Assembly (NCBI GenBank): GCA_018401235.1
Contig: JAGYLC010000002.1
Location: 1 to 63,809, forward strand
Reading direction: 5' to 3'
Length of the DNA stretch: 63,809 nucleotides
From: Kiritimatiellia bacterium
GTDB lineage: Bacteria; Verrucomicrobiota; Kiritimatiellia; SS1-B-03-39; UBA6053
Positions 55,954 to 63,809 of the stretch are shown here, in pieces (the first letter of the stretch is position 1; every line of letters starts with the position of its first letter). The notes under the pieces are model-generated. The model made no database searches, was not told the origin of the DNA, and worked only from the letters and a program-made list of their open reading frames with translations. The translations under genes and the position numbers were made by a program.

Positions 55954-58074
55954 ATGAGCAGCTCCCGATTTATCAACCGCGAAAGTAGTTGGCTCGATTT
56001 TAACGCCCGCGTGCTCGAAGAAGCCCGCGACCCCGACAATCCCCTGCTGGAACGCCTTAAATTTATCGCCATCACCAGCAACAACCTGGACGAATTTTTC
56101 ATGGTGCGCATCGGCTCCCTGCACATTCTCAACGCCGGTGGCAAAACCCGCAAAGACGCCGGCGGACTCACCCCCCGCGAGCAGCTGCAAAACGCCACCC
56201 AAAAAGCGAAGGGGCTGGTCAAGGAGCAGTGTACCTGCTTCCGCGAAGAAATCGAACCGGAACTCCACCAGGCCGGTATCGTGCGCATCACCCCCGAAAC
56301 CGCCAACGGCGAACAACGCCGTCAACTGCACAAATTATGCGTCGAGGAACTGGTGCCCACCCTCACCCCCGCCGCGGTCAACCCGGACGGCCCGCTTCCG
56401 TTTTATGCCAATCTCACCCTGCACCTGTTCATCCGCCTGAAGGATGACGTGAAAAACGGAAAACGCAGATCCCGCCTGGCCATCCTGCCCATCGCGGGTT
56501 CGGTGGACCGGTTTATTTCGCTGCGGGTGGAAAACGGCTACGGCTACATGCCGGTGGAGGATGTGGTGGCCATGCACATTCAGGAATTCTTCCCCTCCGA
56601 CGAGGTGCTGGAGGCCGTGCCCTTCCGCATCACCCGCAACGCGGACATGGCGGTATCCGAGGACGGAGCCCTGGACCTGCTCACTCAAATGGACGCGGTG
56701 CTCAGCGAGCGAAAAGTCAGCGAATGCGTCCGCATCGAACTCCTCGACACCGCCACCCTGGTGGCGGAACGGCAGTTGCGTAAAATTTTCTCCGTGGGCG
56801 AACCCGAAATCTATCGGGTCTCCGGTCCCCTCAATTTCTCCGATTATTTCAGTATCGCCTCGTTGCCGGGTTACGACCACCTTCGCCAGGAGGAATGGCC
56901 GCCCCGGCCCGATCCCAAACTGGATTTGTCCAAATCCCTGTTCGAGCAAATCGCCGCCCGATCACGCCTCTTTCATCATCCTTACGACTCCTTTGAACCG
57001 GTGGTGAAGCTGATCGAGCAGGCGGCGGAGGATCCCCAGGTCATCGCCATCAAACAGATTCTTTACCGCACCAGCAAAAACAGTCCCATCGTGGCCGCGC
57101 TGATGCGGGCCGCGGAAAAAGGGAAAACCGTGACCGTGATCGTGGAACTCAAGGCCCGCTTCGACGAGGCCCGCAACATCGAGTGGGCCCGGGCCATGGA
57201 ACAGGCGGGCGTACAGGTGATTTACGGGGTCAAAGGCTTCAAGACCCACGCCAAATTGCTGATTATCGTGCGACGCGAACCCGGCGGTATCCGTCGCTAC
57301 CTCCATCTCGGCACCGGAAACTACAACGAGGGCACCGCCAAACTGTACACCGACGTCAGTTATCTGACCTGCGACCCGGATCTGGGGGTCGACGCCTCCA
57401 TGTTCTTCAACACCATCACCGGATTCAGTCAGCCCCAGACCTTCCGCCGCCTCGCCGCCGCCCCCCTCACCATCCGCGATACGTTGGTACAATTGATCGA
57501 GGGCGAAATCGAGCGCGCGAAACAGGGAGACAAGGGGCATATCCGCGCCAAGTTCAATTCGCTGACCGATCCCGATATGATCAAAATCCTCTACAAGGCC
57601 TCCAAAGCCGGGGTTCAGATTGAATTGCTGGTGCGCGGAGTCTGCTGCCTCCATCCCGGAGTCAAAGGGCTCAGCGAACACATCCGGGTGGTCAGTATCA
57701 TCGACCGCTTTCTCGAGCACTCGCGCATTTTTTGGTTCCGTCACGGCGGGCACCCCCGGGTATTCATCTCCAGCGCGGACTGGATGAGCCGCAACCTGGA
57801 CAAACGAGTGGAATTGATGACGCCGGTGGACGAGCCCGCCCTGCGCGAGGAACTCGAACATATCCTGGTCACCGGCCTCGCCGACACGGTCAAGGCGCGG
57901 GAATTACGGGCGGACGGAAGCTATCACCGGCTGCACCCGAAACAGGGGGAAAAGCCCCTGCGCAGTCAGGAGGTTCTTTACCACCAGAGTGAACACAAAG
58001 CCAGCCGGGCCGCGCGGGGACGCCGCACCACTTTCGAACCCCACCGTCCCGTAAAAAGGAGCCGATCCTCATGA
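55954..58074 (+). CDS. ppk: Polyphosphate kinase 1
   Basis: Polymerises phosphate from ATP into polyphosphate. It has the N-terminal helical bundle (INRESSWLDFNARVLEEA), EFFMVRIGSL, the autophosphorylated His in GVKGFKTHAKLLIIVRRE, YLHLGTGNYNEGTAKLYTDV, and a second His/Arg block in LEHSRIFWFRHGG. At 706 residues it has a normal size with a basic C-terminal tail. It overlaps the SMP-30 gene by four bases. Confidence 0.96.
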   Translation: MSSSRFINRESSWLDFNARVLEEARDPDNPLLERLKFIAITSNNLDEFFMVRIGSLHILNAGGKTRKDAGGLTPREQLQNATQKAKGLVKEQCTCFREEIEPELHQAGIVRITPETANGEQRRQLHKLCVEELVPTLTPAAVNPDGPLPFYANLTLHLFIRLKDDVKNGKRRSRLAILPIAGSVDRFISLRVENGYGYMPVEDVVAMHIQEFFPSDEVLEAVPFRITRNADMAVSEDGALDLLTQMDAVLSERKVSECVRIELLDTATLVAERQLRKIFSVGEPEIYRVSGPLNFSDYFSIASLPGYDHLRQEEWPPRPDPKLDLSKSLFEQIAARSRLFHHPYDSFEPVVKLIEQAAEDPQVIAIKQILYRTSKNSPIVAALMRAAEKGKTVTVIVELKARFDEARNIEWARAMEQAGVQVIYGVKGFKTHAKLLIIVRREPGGIRRYLHLGTGNYNEGTAKLYTDVSYLTCDPDLGVDASMFFNTITGFSQPQTFRRLAAAPLTIRDTLVQLIEGEIERAKQGDKGHIRAKFNSLTDPDMIKILYKASKAGVQIELLVRGVCCLHPGVKGLSEHIRVVSIIDRFLEHSRIFWFRHGGHPRVFISSADWMSRNLDKRVELMTPVDEPALREELEHILVTGLADTVKARELRADGSYHRLHPKQGEKPLRSQEVLYHQSEHKASRAARGRRTTFEPHRPVKRSRSS

Positions 58075-58925
58075 CCCCGAAACCGATTGGAAGCCGCATT
58101 TCACAGTGGGGAGAGGGCCCTGTTTGGTGGCGGGATCATCTCTATTATGTCGATATCGAGGGGCACACCCTCGTCCGCCTGAATCCACTCGACGAAACCG
58201 AAACCACTTGGGTCCTGGATCAACGTATCGGCTTCGCGCTGCCCTGTGCGGACGGACGCTGGATCTGGGGCGGGGATCATGGACTGTACACTCTGGATCT
58301 CGAAAGCGGCGAATCGGAGTTCATCGTGGATCCCGAACCCGATCTTCCCCGCAACCGCTTCAACGACGCCGCCGTCTCCCCCGACGGACGCCTCTTCGCC
58401 GGCACCATCGCCACCGACAAAACCACCGGTGCCGCCACTCTGTACCGACTCGACCCCGGAAAAAAATGCACACCCGTGGTCCCCAACGTCACCAACTCCA
58501 ACGGCATCGCCTGGTCCCCCGAGGGAACCGCCTGCTACTACATCGACACCCCCACCCTGAAAGTCCTTCGTTTCGACTACCGGGCGGAAACCGGTGAATG
58601 GACCGCGCCCCGGGTCGTCCTCGACACCGATCCCCTCATCAATGCGGTGCCCGACGGCATGTGCGCGGATGCGGAGGGTAAACTCTGGATCGCCTTTTGC
58701 CACGGCGGCTGCGTGATCCGTTTTGACCCGGACACCGGCCGCGAACTCGACCGTATTTCGATTCCCTGCATCGAAACCACCTCCTGCTGCTTCGGCGGAC
58801 CCGACCTGCGCGATCTCTACATCACCACCGGCATCGCCCCCAACAAAGAGGCCCCCCACGCCGGTCGCATCTTCGTAGCCAACAATCTACCTACACCCGG
58901 AATTCCACAGACTGTTGTTAGCTAA
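58071..58925 (+). CDS. SMP-30/gluconolactonase family protein
   Basis: A six-bladed beta-propeller hydrolase of 284 residues that opens sugar lactones. Metal-binding residues are read in SQWGEGPVWW (Glu), VTNSNGIAWSPEG (Asn) and NAVPDGMCADAEGKLW (Asp); RNRFNDAAVSPDGR carries the family's substrate-side Arg/Asn. The start overlaps the ppk stop (ATGA), so it is translated with the polyphosphate genes, an association for which I know no reason. The lactone used is unknown. Confidence 0.9.
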   Translation: MTPKPIGSRISQWGEGPVWWRDHLYYVDIEGHTLVRLNPLDETETTWVLDQRIGFALPCADGRWIWGGDHGLYTLDLESGESEFIVDPEPDLPRNRFNDAAVSPDGRLFAGTIATDKTTGAATLYRLDPGKKCTPVVPNVTNSNGIAWSPEGTACYYIDTPTLKVLRFDYRAETGEWTAPRVVLDTDPLINAVPDGMCADAEGKLWIAFCHGGCVIRFDPDTGRELDRISIPCIETTSCCFGGPDLRDLYITTGIAPNKEAPHAGRIFVANNLPTPGIPQTVVS

Positions 58926-58984
58926 TAGATGATAATTGGTGGTTTTTTTAGTTGTTAGTTGATAGGGGCCTGAATGACTTTTGA

Positions 58985-59312
58985 CCCATGACCCGCCCCA
59001 ACGGGGCCAAGGGCGATAGCCTCAGAACACCTGACCTCGATCGAAAGGAAGGCAGTGTTAAACTGATACCGATTTGAAGATCATGGTCAGATGGGTGCCC
59101 GGAAAGAGGGTTTTTGACTCGTTGAGTTCTGTGCAAAGATGGGCGGCAGCCGCGTTGAGCTTTGGTGTGGCCAGGCTGTGGAGGGTGATGGTCAGGGTTT
59201 GGGCCTGCTGATCCGGTCGAAGATCTGCCGGGGTTGTGCAGAGGTCAGGTGTTCTGAGCCTAGGGTCAGCGACGAAGCTTGTCCGCCGAAGGCGGGGAGC
59301 GCAACCCTGGGA
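58985..59312. repeat. CCCAACGGGG / CCCTGGG dispersed repeat, split copy
   Basis: GACCCGCCCCAACGGGGCCA with AGGGCGATAGCCTCAGAACA at 58988-59027, then CTAGGGTCAGCGACGAAGCT and GAGCGCAACCCTGGGAGCAC at 59260-59312. These match the two halves of the repeat at 8620-8705, separated here by unrelated sequence. No gene was recognised in 58926-59358. Confidence 0.55.
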
Positions 59313-59358
59313 GCACGGCGCAGCTATCCGTTGGTTTCCCTCTTCTTCCATCACAGAA

Positions 59359-59847
59359 TTAGGATGCCAGTAACCACTCTTGAATCACTGACAAAAATTC
59401 ATACATTTTCATCTCCATAGTCCACTCATCGTGGTCTTTGCCCATAAATGGGTCCGGATTTTCGGGGATAATACCGATGACCGCCGACAATAACAGTCGT
59501 AAATCCGCGAGATAGGCCAGCCAGATATCCGTTTGGGTTTCATCCAAACATACCTCCAGCTCCGCGGTGAGGTCCTCCCGATTCAACAGGGTATTCTGAA
59601 TAGACTCGATCCGCCGCAGCCGATGCCGCATCAATTCCAGGTCCATCTCCCCCTCCAAATCCGTAGCAACCGATTCCGGATCCCGTTCCCGCTGCTGGGA
59701 AGGATAAAACGAGCGCAAATTGGGTTGGGTGGGGTCCCCATGCTCCATCAACCGACTCAGGTCCTTCCCCAGAAAGCGGATCAGATCCACCTCATTGGCT
59801 TCCAGGCACAGCTGCAGGCCTTCTTCGGTTTTGTGACAGGAAGCCAT
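59359..59847 (-). CDS. DUF2017-like protein
   Basis: A 162-residue all-helical protein. The spacing ANEVDLIRFLGKDLSRLM, FYPSQQRERDPESVATDL, LDETQTDIWLAYLADLRLLL and YEFLSVIQEWLLAS fits DUF2017, a family best known from actinobacteria, where it lies near clpS and has been linked to redox stress. The match rests on pattern, not on a diagnostic motif. It follows folE2 by 10 bases and is co-transcribed with it. It has four Cys residues, one in the first four positions. Confidence 0.5.
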   Translation of the reverse strand: MASCHKTEEGLQLCLEANEVDLIRFLGKDLSRLMEHGDPTQPNLRSFYPSQQRERDPESVATDLEGEMDLELMRHRLRRIESIQNTLLNREDLTAELEVCLDETQTDIWLAYLADLRLLLSAVIGIIPENPDPFMGKDHDEWTMEMKMYEFLSVIQEWLLAS

Positions 59848-59857
59848 ACGAAATTTG

Positions 59858-60685
59858 TCAGTGGCTCCCGCTCACCACCGCGTAGGCGTTGTGCTGATGA
59901 ATGGATTCATGGTTGGTCACCCGAACCTGCCACCGGTCCGACCGCTTGTCCTCCCGCAGGAACACCGCCACGTTTCGCACCATATCCTCCACAAAACGGG
60001 GTGCATCATAGGCCTGCATAGTGACAAAGCGCTCATCCACCCTCTTTAACACCGGGTACAAGGGGGCGGAGGCTAACGATTCCACCGATTCGATCACTTC
60101 CTCCAGAGAAATTCGAATATCCAATTCCTGTTCCACTGTAAAATGATGCTCCAGTTCTACCTCCACATACCCACGCTGATTGTGGGCACCGTAGGAACTA
60201 ATTTCCTTGCTGCAGGGGCAAAGGGTGGTCACCGGAACTTCAACTTTTTGCACAATCGTGATCCGGCTCCCCTCCAATCGCCCCTCGTATCCGCAGCGAT
60301 AGGCCTGCTTGGCAATGCGCCCGCTCACCGGAGCCTGACGATCCAGATAATAATCAAAGGACAACGATACTTTCGCATCTTTAGCCCCCTGATGATCTTT
60401 CAGCCTCAGCAGCAGCCGATACAATTCCTGCAAGCCCAACTGTTCATTCGCTTCCACTAAATTCTCTATCAGGCGACTCATATGAATGCCCTTGAGTTCC
60501 TTGCTCAGGCTGACCGCCAGTGACAGGGACGCACTCACCCGCTGGCCCGCAGTTTCATCAATCTCAAGACCCGTCCATACCAACGACTGTTTTAAATCAC
60601 AAATCCCCACCTCCTGAATAGCGATTTCACGCTCATCCCGGTCCAACTGCACATCACGCTCAATTGTCGTCACATTTGCTTTCAT
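59858..60685 (-). CDS. folE2: GTP cyclohydrolase IB
   Basis: Converts GTP to dihydroneopterin triphosphate, the first step to folate and queuosine-type deazaguanines. It is the zinc-independent type IB enzyme; the catalytic Cys is in VTTLCPCSKEISSYGAHNQR, with QRGYVEVEL following, and FVEDMVRNVAVFL and VTNHESIHQHNAYA closing the sequence as usual. At 275 residues it is complete. AAGGATG precedes the start. FolE2 is often made under zinc shortage; no clear Zur site was seen. Confidence 0.95.
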   Translation of the reverse strand: MKANVTTIERDVQLDRDEREIAIQEVGICDLKQSLVWTGLEIDETAGQRVSASLSLAVSLSKELKGIHMSRLIENLVEANEQLGLQELYRLLLRLKDHQGAKDAKVSLSFDYYLDRQAPVSGRIAKQAYRCGYEGRLEGSRITIVQKVEVPVTTLCPCSKEISSYGAHNQRGYVEVELEHHFTVEQELDIRISLEEVIESVESLASAPLYPVLKRVDERFVTMQAYDAPRFVEDMVRNVAVFLREDKRSDRWQVRVTNHESIHQHNAYAVVSGSH

Positions 60686-60708
60686 CTCTCAATTCATCCT
60701 TATAGGTT

Positions 60709-60739
60709 ATTATATCTTATATAGGCTTTTTGCTCACAA
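60709..60739 (-). promoter_or_regulatory. Candidate folE2 promoter
   Basis: On the minus strand a consensus TATAAT stands 24 bases before the ATG, with a weak TTGTGA 19 bases further up. The spacing is longer than ideal. Confidence 0.35.
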
Positions 60740-60890
60740 ATCACAAACAAAGATCGACGCGGAAATAAGAACCTTACGGCGAAGTCAGGAGTCACTTGTG
60801 ACTAGCCAGACCCCGTTCGAAAAGTCTTTTTTCTGGTTTCGGCAGTAAACCAGAACCTATTTTCACCACAGAAACGCATAAAAGACAGCC

Positions 60891-61616
60891 CTATAACCCC
60901 GCTTTGGATTTATTTTTGAGGGTGTGAGCGGGATTTGCGGTAAAAGGAACCCCAAAGGGAACCCCAAAGGGGTCGCACTCCTCTTTCGAATCCCACATCC
61001 ACTGGGAGAGTTGCATCCCTTCCGAATGGGGTTCCGGTTGTGGGGACGCATGTCCAGGGGGGAGGGAGCGGGTGCGGCGGGCGAGCACATCCTCAACCGT
61101 CCGGGCCATCTCTTCACGGACCTGCCAGATTACTTCGCTCTTCCGATAGGGAAAATGCGGATGCAGACGCTCACCGAGTTCCGGATTCTGCTGCTCAATT
61201 TCACGAATTGCCGACACATCCGATCCGTACACGGACAGATGGCTTTCGGGTATTGAGTCCAATGTCCAGCCGTGAATCTTCAGGTATTCGGTCACACAGT
61301 TTTGCTTCTCCAACCCCGCCGTCTTCTCTGCCCGATCCACCACCTCCTCCGCCATCTTGCGATAGGTATTCCATTTCCCTCCGGTAACAGAGATGAGCCC
61401 GGATGGCGATACCAGGATCGTATGCTCTCTGGAAATCTTGGAGGTGTTTTGAGCTCCCCCGGATGTGACCAGTGGACGCAAGCCCGCAAATATGCTCAGC
61501 ACATCGTCGGGAGTTGGATCCTTGCTGAGGTATTTTGCGGCATGTTCCATAAGAAAATCCCGTTCCTCCGAAGGAACCCGGGCTCTGAAACCCGGCCCGT
61601 GAACGGGCCTTTTCAA
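60891..61616 (-). pseudogene. C-terminal fragment of glycerol-3-phosphate dehydrogenase (GlpD)
   Basis: The frame encodes only the last part of an FAD-dependent GlpD: DVLSIFAGLRPLV, ISREHTILVSPSGLISVTGG, KWNTYRKMAEEVVDRAEK and REEMARTVEDVLARRTRSL. The N-terminal half with the FAD-binding domain is absent; 150 bases upstream are unrelated. The C-terminus is also damaged: after ARRTRSL the frame departs from the family, a CCCTTTGGGGTT unit is doubled at about 60950-60975, and a family-like tail (PAHTLKNKSKAGL) resumes. It is a relic. Confidence 0.78.
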
Positions 61617-61794
61617 GCCTCGTGAACGAGGGACTCTGAACAGGAACTCCGACGGCTGCGTCCACTACCCCAAATGCCGGGGCACCCGGAATCTGTGAAG
61701 ACTGATTGTCTCATCCAAAAGTTCATTCACTGAGAATAAAAACGAACAATAAAGTCCCCTTGTCTATATGCCCTCCTCATGATAAGTTATTTGC

Positions 61795-61986
61795 ATGAAA
61801 CTGGACCGGACCATTTTGGTAATGGAAAATCAACACAACGAAGCAGAACGCTCGGACAAACGGTATTGGGAGGCAAAGACACCCATGGAACGTTTTCGTG
61901 CGATTCAAACCCATCGACAGGCCGCGTATGGAAACGAAGCTACCCGACGACTTCAAAGAATTCTTGAAGTTGCTGAACGCACGTGA
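61795..61986 (+). CDS. Small partner protein of a nucleotidyltransferase module
   Basis: A 63-residue protein: MKLDRTILVMENQHNEAERS, then YWEAKTPMERFRAIQTHRQA and NEATRRLQRILEVAERT. The pattern 'yW...tp.ERl.ai...r....g..tRlqR...v' is familiar from short proteins encoded just before minimal nucleotidyltransferases. It overlaps the start of such a gene by 59 bases. It appears intact, although its partner is not. Function unknown; a toxin-antitoxin-like or defence role has been suggested for similar pairs. Confidence 0.6.
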   Translation: MKLDRTILVMENQHNEAERSDKRYWEAKTPMERFRAIQTHRQAAYGNEATRRLQRILEVAERT

Positions 61987-62219
61987 TGTTGCCTACTTAT
62001 TGGTTGGTGGATATGCCGTTGGGTATCACGGGTATCCCTCCAATGCGTATTGAGGTCATGAATCATATCGATGGAGTTGAGTTCGATGCGTGTTATTCCC
62101 GGAAAATAGTGGATGAGCTTGATGGCGTGAAAATCCACCTGATCGGGAAAGAGGACCTTCGAATCAACAAAAAGGCGTCTGCTCGATACAAGGATCTCGA
62201 TGACTTGGAGCACCTCTGA
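61928..62219 (+). pseudogene. Minimal nucleotidyltransferase with internal deletion
   Basis: From ATG 61928: METKLPDDFKEFLKLLNARD, then VAYLLVGGYAVGYHGYPS, the start of a DUF6036-like nucleotidyltransferase (the GG of the GG..(Y)AvgyhG.pR motif). The frame stops at once. In the next frame GIPPMRIEVMNHIDGVEFDA, KIHLIGKEDLRINKKAS and RYKDLDDLEHL follow, which is the normal C-terminal half. The middle, about 50-60 residues including the catalytic D-x-D, is missing at the junction near 62030. Confidence 0.72.
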
Positions 62220-62307
62220 GTATTTTTTTCGCCAGGAATGTTAAAATACACGGGCCCCGAATCCACGAAGCTTACGTTCAGAGCCTATCGTCGAAAGACA
62301 GTCATTT

Positions 62308-62424
62308 TTGATTCAACCACTGATGAACACTGATACACACTGATCCATCTTTGTGGAGATGAATGCAGATTATACGGCTAATTATCAGTGTTCATCCGTG
62401 TTCATCAGTGGTTGATTAAATCAA
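62308..62424. repeat. Large intergenic palindrome
   Basis: TTGATTCAACCACTGATGAA and CACTGATACACACTGAT pair with ATCAGTGTTCATCCGTGTTC and ATCAGTGGTTGATTAAATCA. Arms of about 40 bases flank a 40-base loop. No gene lies within 62220-62793. Confidence 0.65.
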
Positions 62425-62793
62425 CAGACTCTGAGCCCGGAATCCGGGGTGCGAAGGGTTGAGGGCGCATCCCCGAATTGGTGTATATTTTCCGGGATTC
62501 AGCGCGATATGAGATGCCGCCTTATCTGAAAGATAGATTTTTAGGCAGCCAATGTCTTCGCTTGGTAGGCTTAAATGGATGCAGACTTCATCAACCGAGG
62601 AGGATACAGCAACTATCAGAAAAACCCCGCGAACTTGCCACGCCTGCGGCTTGGTGGCAGAGCCGTCCCGCGAATGGAAGAAGAGTGAAAAGATCTGCGG
62701 ATGCTTTGCAGGGCTTCGGATACTAGGCGGAGTCAGGGTGGGTTGACCGTAAGATTCGGACTTTGCTTCCCGGAGCAATCGAAGATCTTCGTA

Positions 62794-62835
62794 GTCTTCA
62801 TCGCTCCAGTAAAGAATCAGTTCGTATTTGTTCAT
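62794..62835 (-). pseudogene. HicB antitoxin 5' fragment
   Basis: MNKYELILYWSDED is nearly identical to the first 14 residues of the intact hicB at 63294 (MNKYEVILFWSDED), then the similarity ends. It is a partial duplicate of that gene start. The open frame beyond it is not HicB-like. Confidence 0.55.
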
Positions 62836-62858
62836 GACAGGTGTTGGTCGGGTATTTG

Positions 62859-63038
62859 TTAGGAATAGGCACCGATGCGGGTTTGATGGATCATGGACCA
62901 GATTCGATCCCGTTCGCCGCTTTTAATGAGGGCAAGAGGCGTTTCACCTTGAAAACCCGGATTAGGGGTGCTTAGCCAGGTTCTGAGTTCCTCGGGAGGG
63001 ATGATTCCCTGTAGTGCCGCTTTCAATTGCGGCTCCAT
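62859..63038 (-). CDS. DUF2384 (MbcA/ParS/Xre C-terminal) domain protein
   Basis: A 59-residue protein containing only the toxin-binding domain of MbcA/ParS-type antitoxins: EELRTWLSTPNPGFQGETPL and ALIKSGERDRIWSM (family 'a..WL.tPn..L.g.tPlelL.tGe...v...l'). A GTG at 63062 is an alternative start. The DNA-binding part of such antitoxins is absent, and no RES-domain toxin is adjacent. It lies 43 bases after hicB on the same strand. Confidence 0.62.
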   Translation of the reverse strand: MEPQLKAALQGIIPPEELRTWLSTPNPGFQGETPLALIKSGERDRIWSMIHQTRIGAYS

Positions 63039-63081
63039 TTCATACTCGTTCGTATCGCTCACAACTGACAATCCTGAATGC

Positions 63082-63294
63082 CTATGCAAAAACCAACCGT
63101 CGCCCTTTGGGTTCTGGAATCGAATCTCCGAATTCTTTAGCGGTTTCGACCCATAGTTTAATGGCGGCCTGGGCGTTCTTGAGGGCTTGGGACTGGGTGT
63201 CGCCATGGGCCATGCAGCCGGGCAACTCGGGGACATCGGCCACAAAAGCCTCGTCTTCGTCGCTCCAAAATAAAATGACTTCGTACTTGTTCAT
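63082..63294 (-). CDS. hicB: HicB antitoxin
   Basis: A 70-residue HicB antitoxin of the short, DNA-binding-domain-free type. It reads NKYEVILFWSDEDEAFVADV, PELPGCMAHGDTQSQALKNA and QAAIKLWVETAKEFG, the partial RNase H fold of the family (v...DeD..yvv..PelpGc...GdT..EAl.n...ai..wl). It overlaps the hicA stop (ATGA). It is intact. Confidence 0.9.
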   Translation of the reverse strand: MNKYEVILFWSDEDEAFVADVPELPGCMAHGDTQSQALKNAQAAIKLWVETAKEFGDSIPEPKGRRLVFA

Positions 63295-63547
63295 GATAGT
63301 CTTTCTCCAAAATTGTATTTGATAATGATCTCACGGACCTGTTTGACTTGATAGGGTTTCGCTTTACTACCGCTTTTTGTAGATTCGGCTTTTCTGGTAC
63401 ACCCGCCAGCCTGAAGGTGTGATGGCTCCCACGGATTCGTTCCTCAAACCCTAAACGGATTAAAAGCGAACGCAACTCATCAAACGACACGTTTGCGTCG
63501 CTGCCGCCTTTCAGAATTTTTAGTAGTAATTTATCCCACTTGCTCAT
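63291..63547 (-). pseudogene. hicA: HicA toxin, one frameshift
   Basis: An mRNA interferase with a double-stranded-RNA-binding fold. MSKWDKLLLKILKGGSDANV, SFDELRSLLIRLGFEERIRG and SHHTFRLAGVPEKPNLQK include the active-site His in GSHH. The frame slips in an A-run near 63375; the other frame continues SGSKAKPYQVKQVREIIIKY, then NFGERLS, stopping at 63291 as expected. One missing A accounts for it, so sequence error is possible. Confidence 0.85.
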
Positions 63548-63763
63548 CTTACTTTCAGAATAGGTCCATGGCTTTTGTTTGGCTTATATTGATATCACCC
63601 CAAATCCTCCAACACTTCCAGCAGTTCTGCAAGCTTTTTCTTGGGTGCGCGGGTGAAGGGGTGCATGACTGAGAAGTAACATTTTCTGAAAAGCATTGAC
63701 TAGCGCGAGTTTTTGGAGTTAAATATATCTAGGTACTAGGTATAACTAACCCAAGGAACCCCA
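63548..63763. other. Intergenic region
   Basis: No full gene. On the minus strand at about 63597-63668 a short tail MHPFTRAPKKKLAELLEVLE ends in a stop and may be the end of a lost gene. Confidence 0.3.
63696..63725 (+). promoter_or_regulatory. Promoter of the gene at the right edge
   Basis: TTGACT, then 17 bases, then TTAAAT (or TAAATA with 18), about 40 bases before the ATG at 63764. A good sigma-70-like match. Confidence 0.55.
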
Positions 63764-63809
63764 ATGCCCACGACGAATACCCTTATTGCTAAACGTGAAT
63801 CCCTTCTCC
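63764..63809 (+). CDS. Start of an unknown gene, cut by the window edge
   Basis: ATG 63764 follows CCAAGGAA by five to six bases and opens MPTTNTLIAKRESLL before the sequence ends. Promoter and ribosome binding site support it. Too short to identify. Confidence 0.5.
   Translation, partial: MPTTNTLIAKRESLL

Noticed and set aside
62416-62793. The rest of the 139-codon frame that begins with a HicB start
   Set aside because: Only the first 14 residues resemble HicB; the remainder resembles translated repeat DNA.
1-63809. tRNA or rRNA genes
   Set aside because: Intergenic stretches were read on both strands for cloverleaf or rRNA-like sequence and none was recognised, although a covariance-model scan was not possible.

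Overview
The window comes from a Gram-negative bacterium of moderate to high GC, most likely a member of the PVC superphylum near Kiritimatiellota, Lentisphaerota or Verrucomicrobiota. That placement is inferred from gene content: a planctomycete/verrucomicrobial-type bacterial microcompartment (BMC) locus for fucose/rhamnose breakdown, an Na+-pumping NQR complex, a lipid A-type acyltransferase, McsA/McsB/ClpC in a Gram-negative setting, and many short palindromic intergenic repeats. No rRNA, tRNA or CRISPR array was recognised.

Layout. 1-8.3 kb: the start of a monomeric isocitrate dehydrogenase, a ligase-like protein lacking its catalytic lysine, glgC, a deoxyribosyltransferase-like gene, larC with a His-rich loop, an SDR, a broken antitoxin/PIN pair, aroC and a DUF423 gene. 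8.9-16.7 kb (minus strand): the BMC locus, read from pduL through two BMC-H genes, ackA, a third BMC-H, BMC-P, acyl-CoA-forming aldehyde dehydrogenase, two more BMC-P genes, class II aldolase, a four-helix-bundle gene and a malate/lactate dehydrogenase. 17-23.2 kb (minus): a DUF6172 gene and nqrABCDEF. 24.3-31.7 kb: a ClpB lacking its N-domain behind a 39-codon relic of that domain, a methyltransferase, prmC, a CPBP protease, and a fusion of a WaaP-like pseudokinase to a glycosidase-like barrel. 31.9-35.3 kb (minus): a primase-helicase-nuclease of the TOTE type behind an unknown 211-residue protein. 35.3-38.5 kb: decayed genes, toxin-antitoxin remains and MITE-like elements. 38.6-46 kb: AraC regulator with fucI, esterase, glutaredoxin, methyltransferase, OxyR, DUF721 and an M20 peptidase. 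47.3-53.1 kb (minus): ilvE-mcsA-mcsB-clpC-lpxL. 53.3-58.9 kb: ROK kinase, ppx, ppk and an SMP-30 protein. 59.4-63.8 kb: folE2 with a DUF2017-like gene, a glpD fragment, a broken nucleotidyltransferase module, hicAB with a DUF2384 gene, and the first codons of another gene.

How it fits together. FucI (39.5 kb) would isomerise L-fucose. After phosphorylation by a kinase not present here, the BMC aldolase would release L-lactaldehyde. Inside the shell, the aldehyde dehydrogenase, PduL and AckA would turn this into lactate plus ATP, and the dehydrogenase at the locus end could balance NAD(H). NQR would reoxidise NADH while exporting Na+. GlgC and the Ppx/Ppk pair point to glycogen and polyphosphate storage. 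ClpB, ClpC and McsAB make a protein quality control set.

Caution. At least eight genes that should be functional (aldehyde dehydrogenase, one BMC-H, one BMC-P, nqrA, prmC, the TOTE-type helicase, a Phd-like antitoxin, hicA) are interrupted by small frameshifts, mostly in GC-rich or homopolymer stretches, with conserved residues continuing in the other frames. Many are probably sequence errors. The truncated toxin, nucleotidyltransferase and glpD genes, which lack whole segments, look genuinely decayed.
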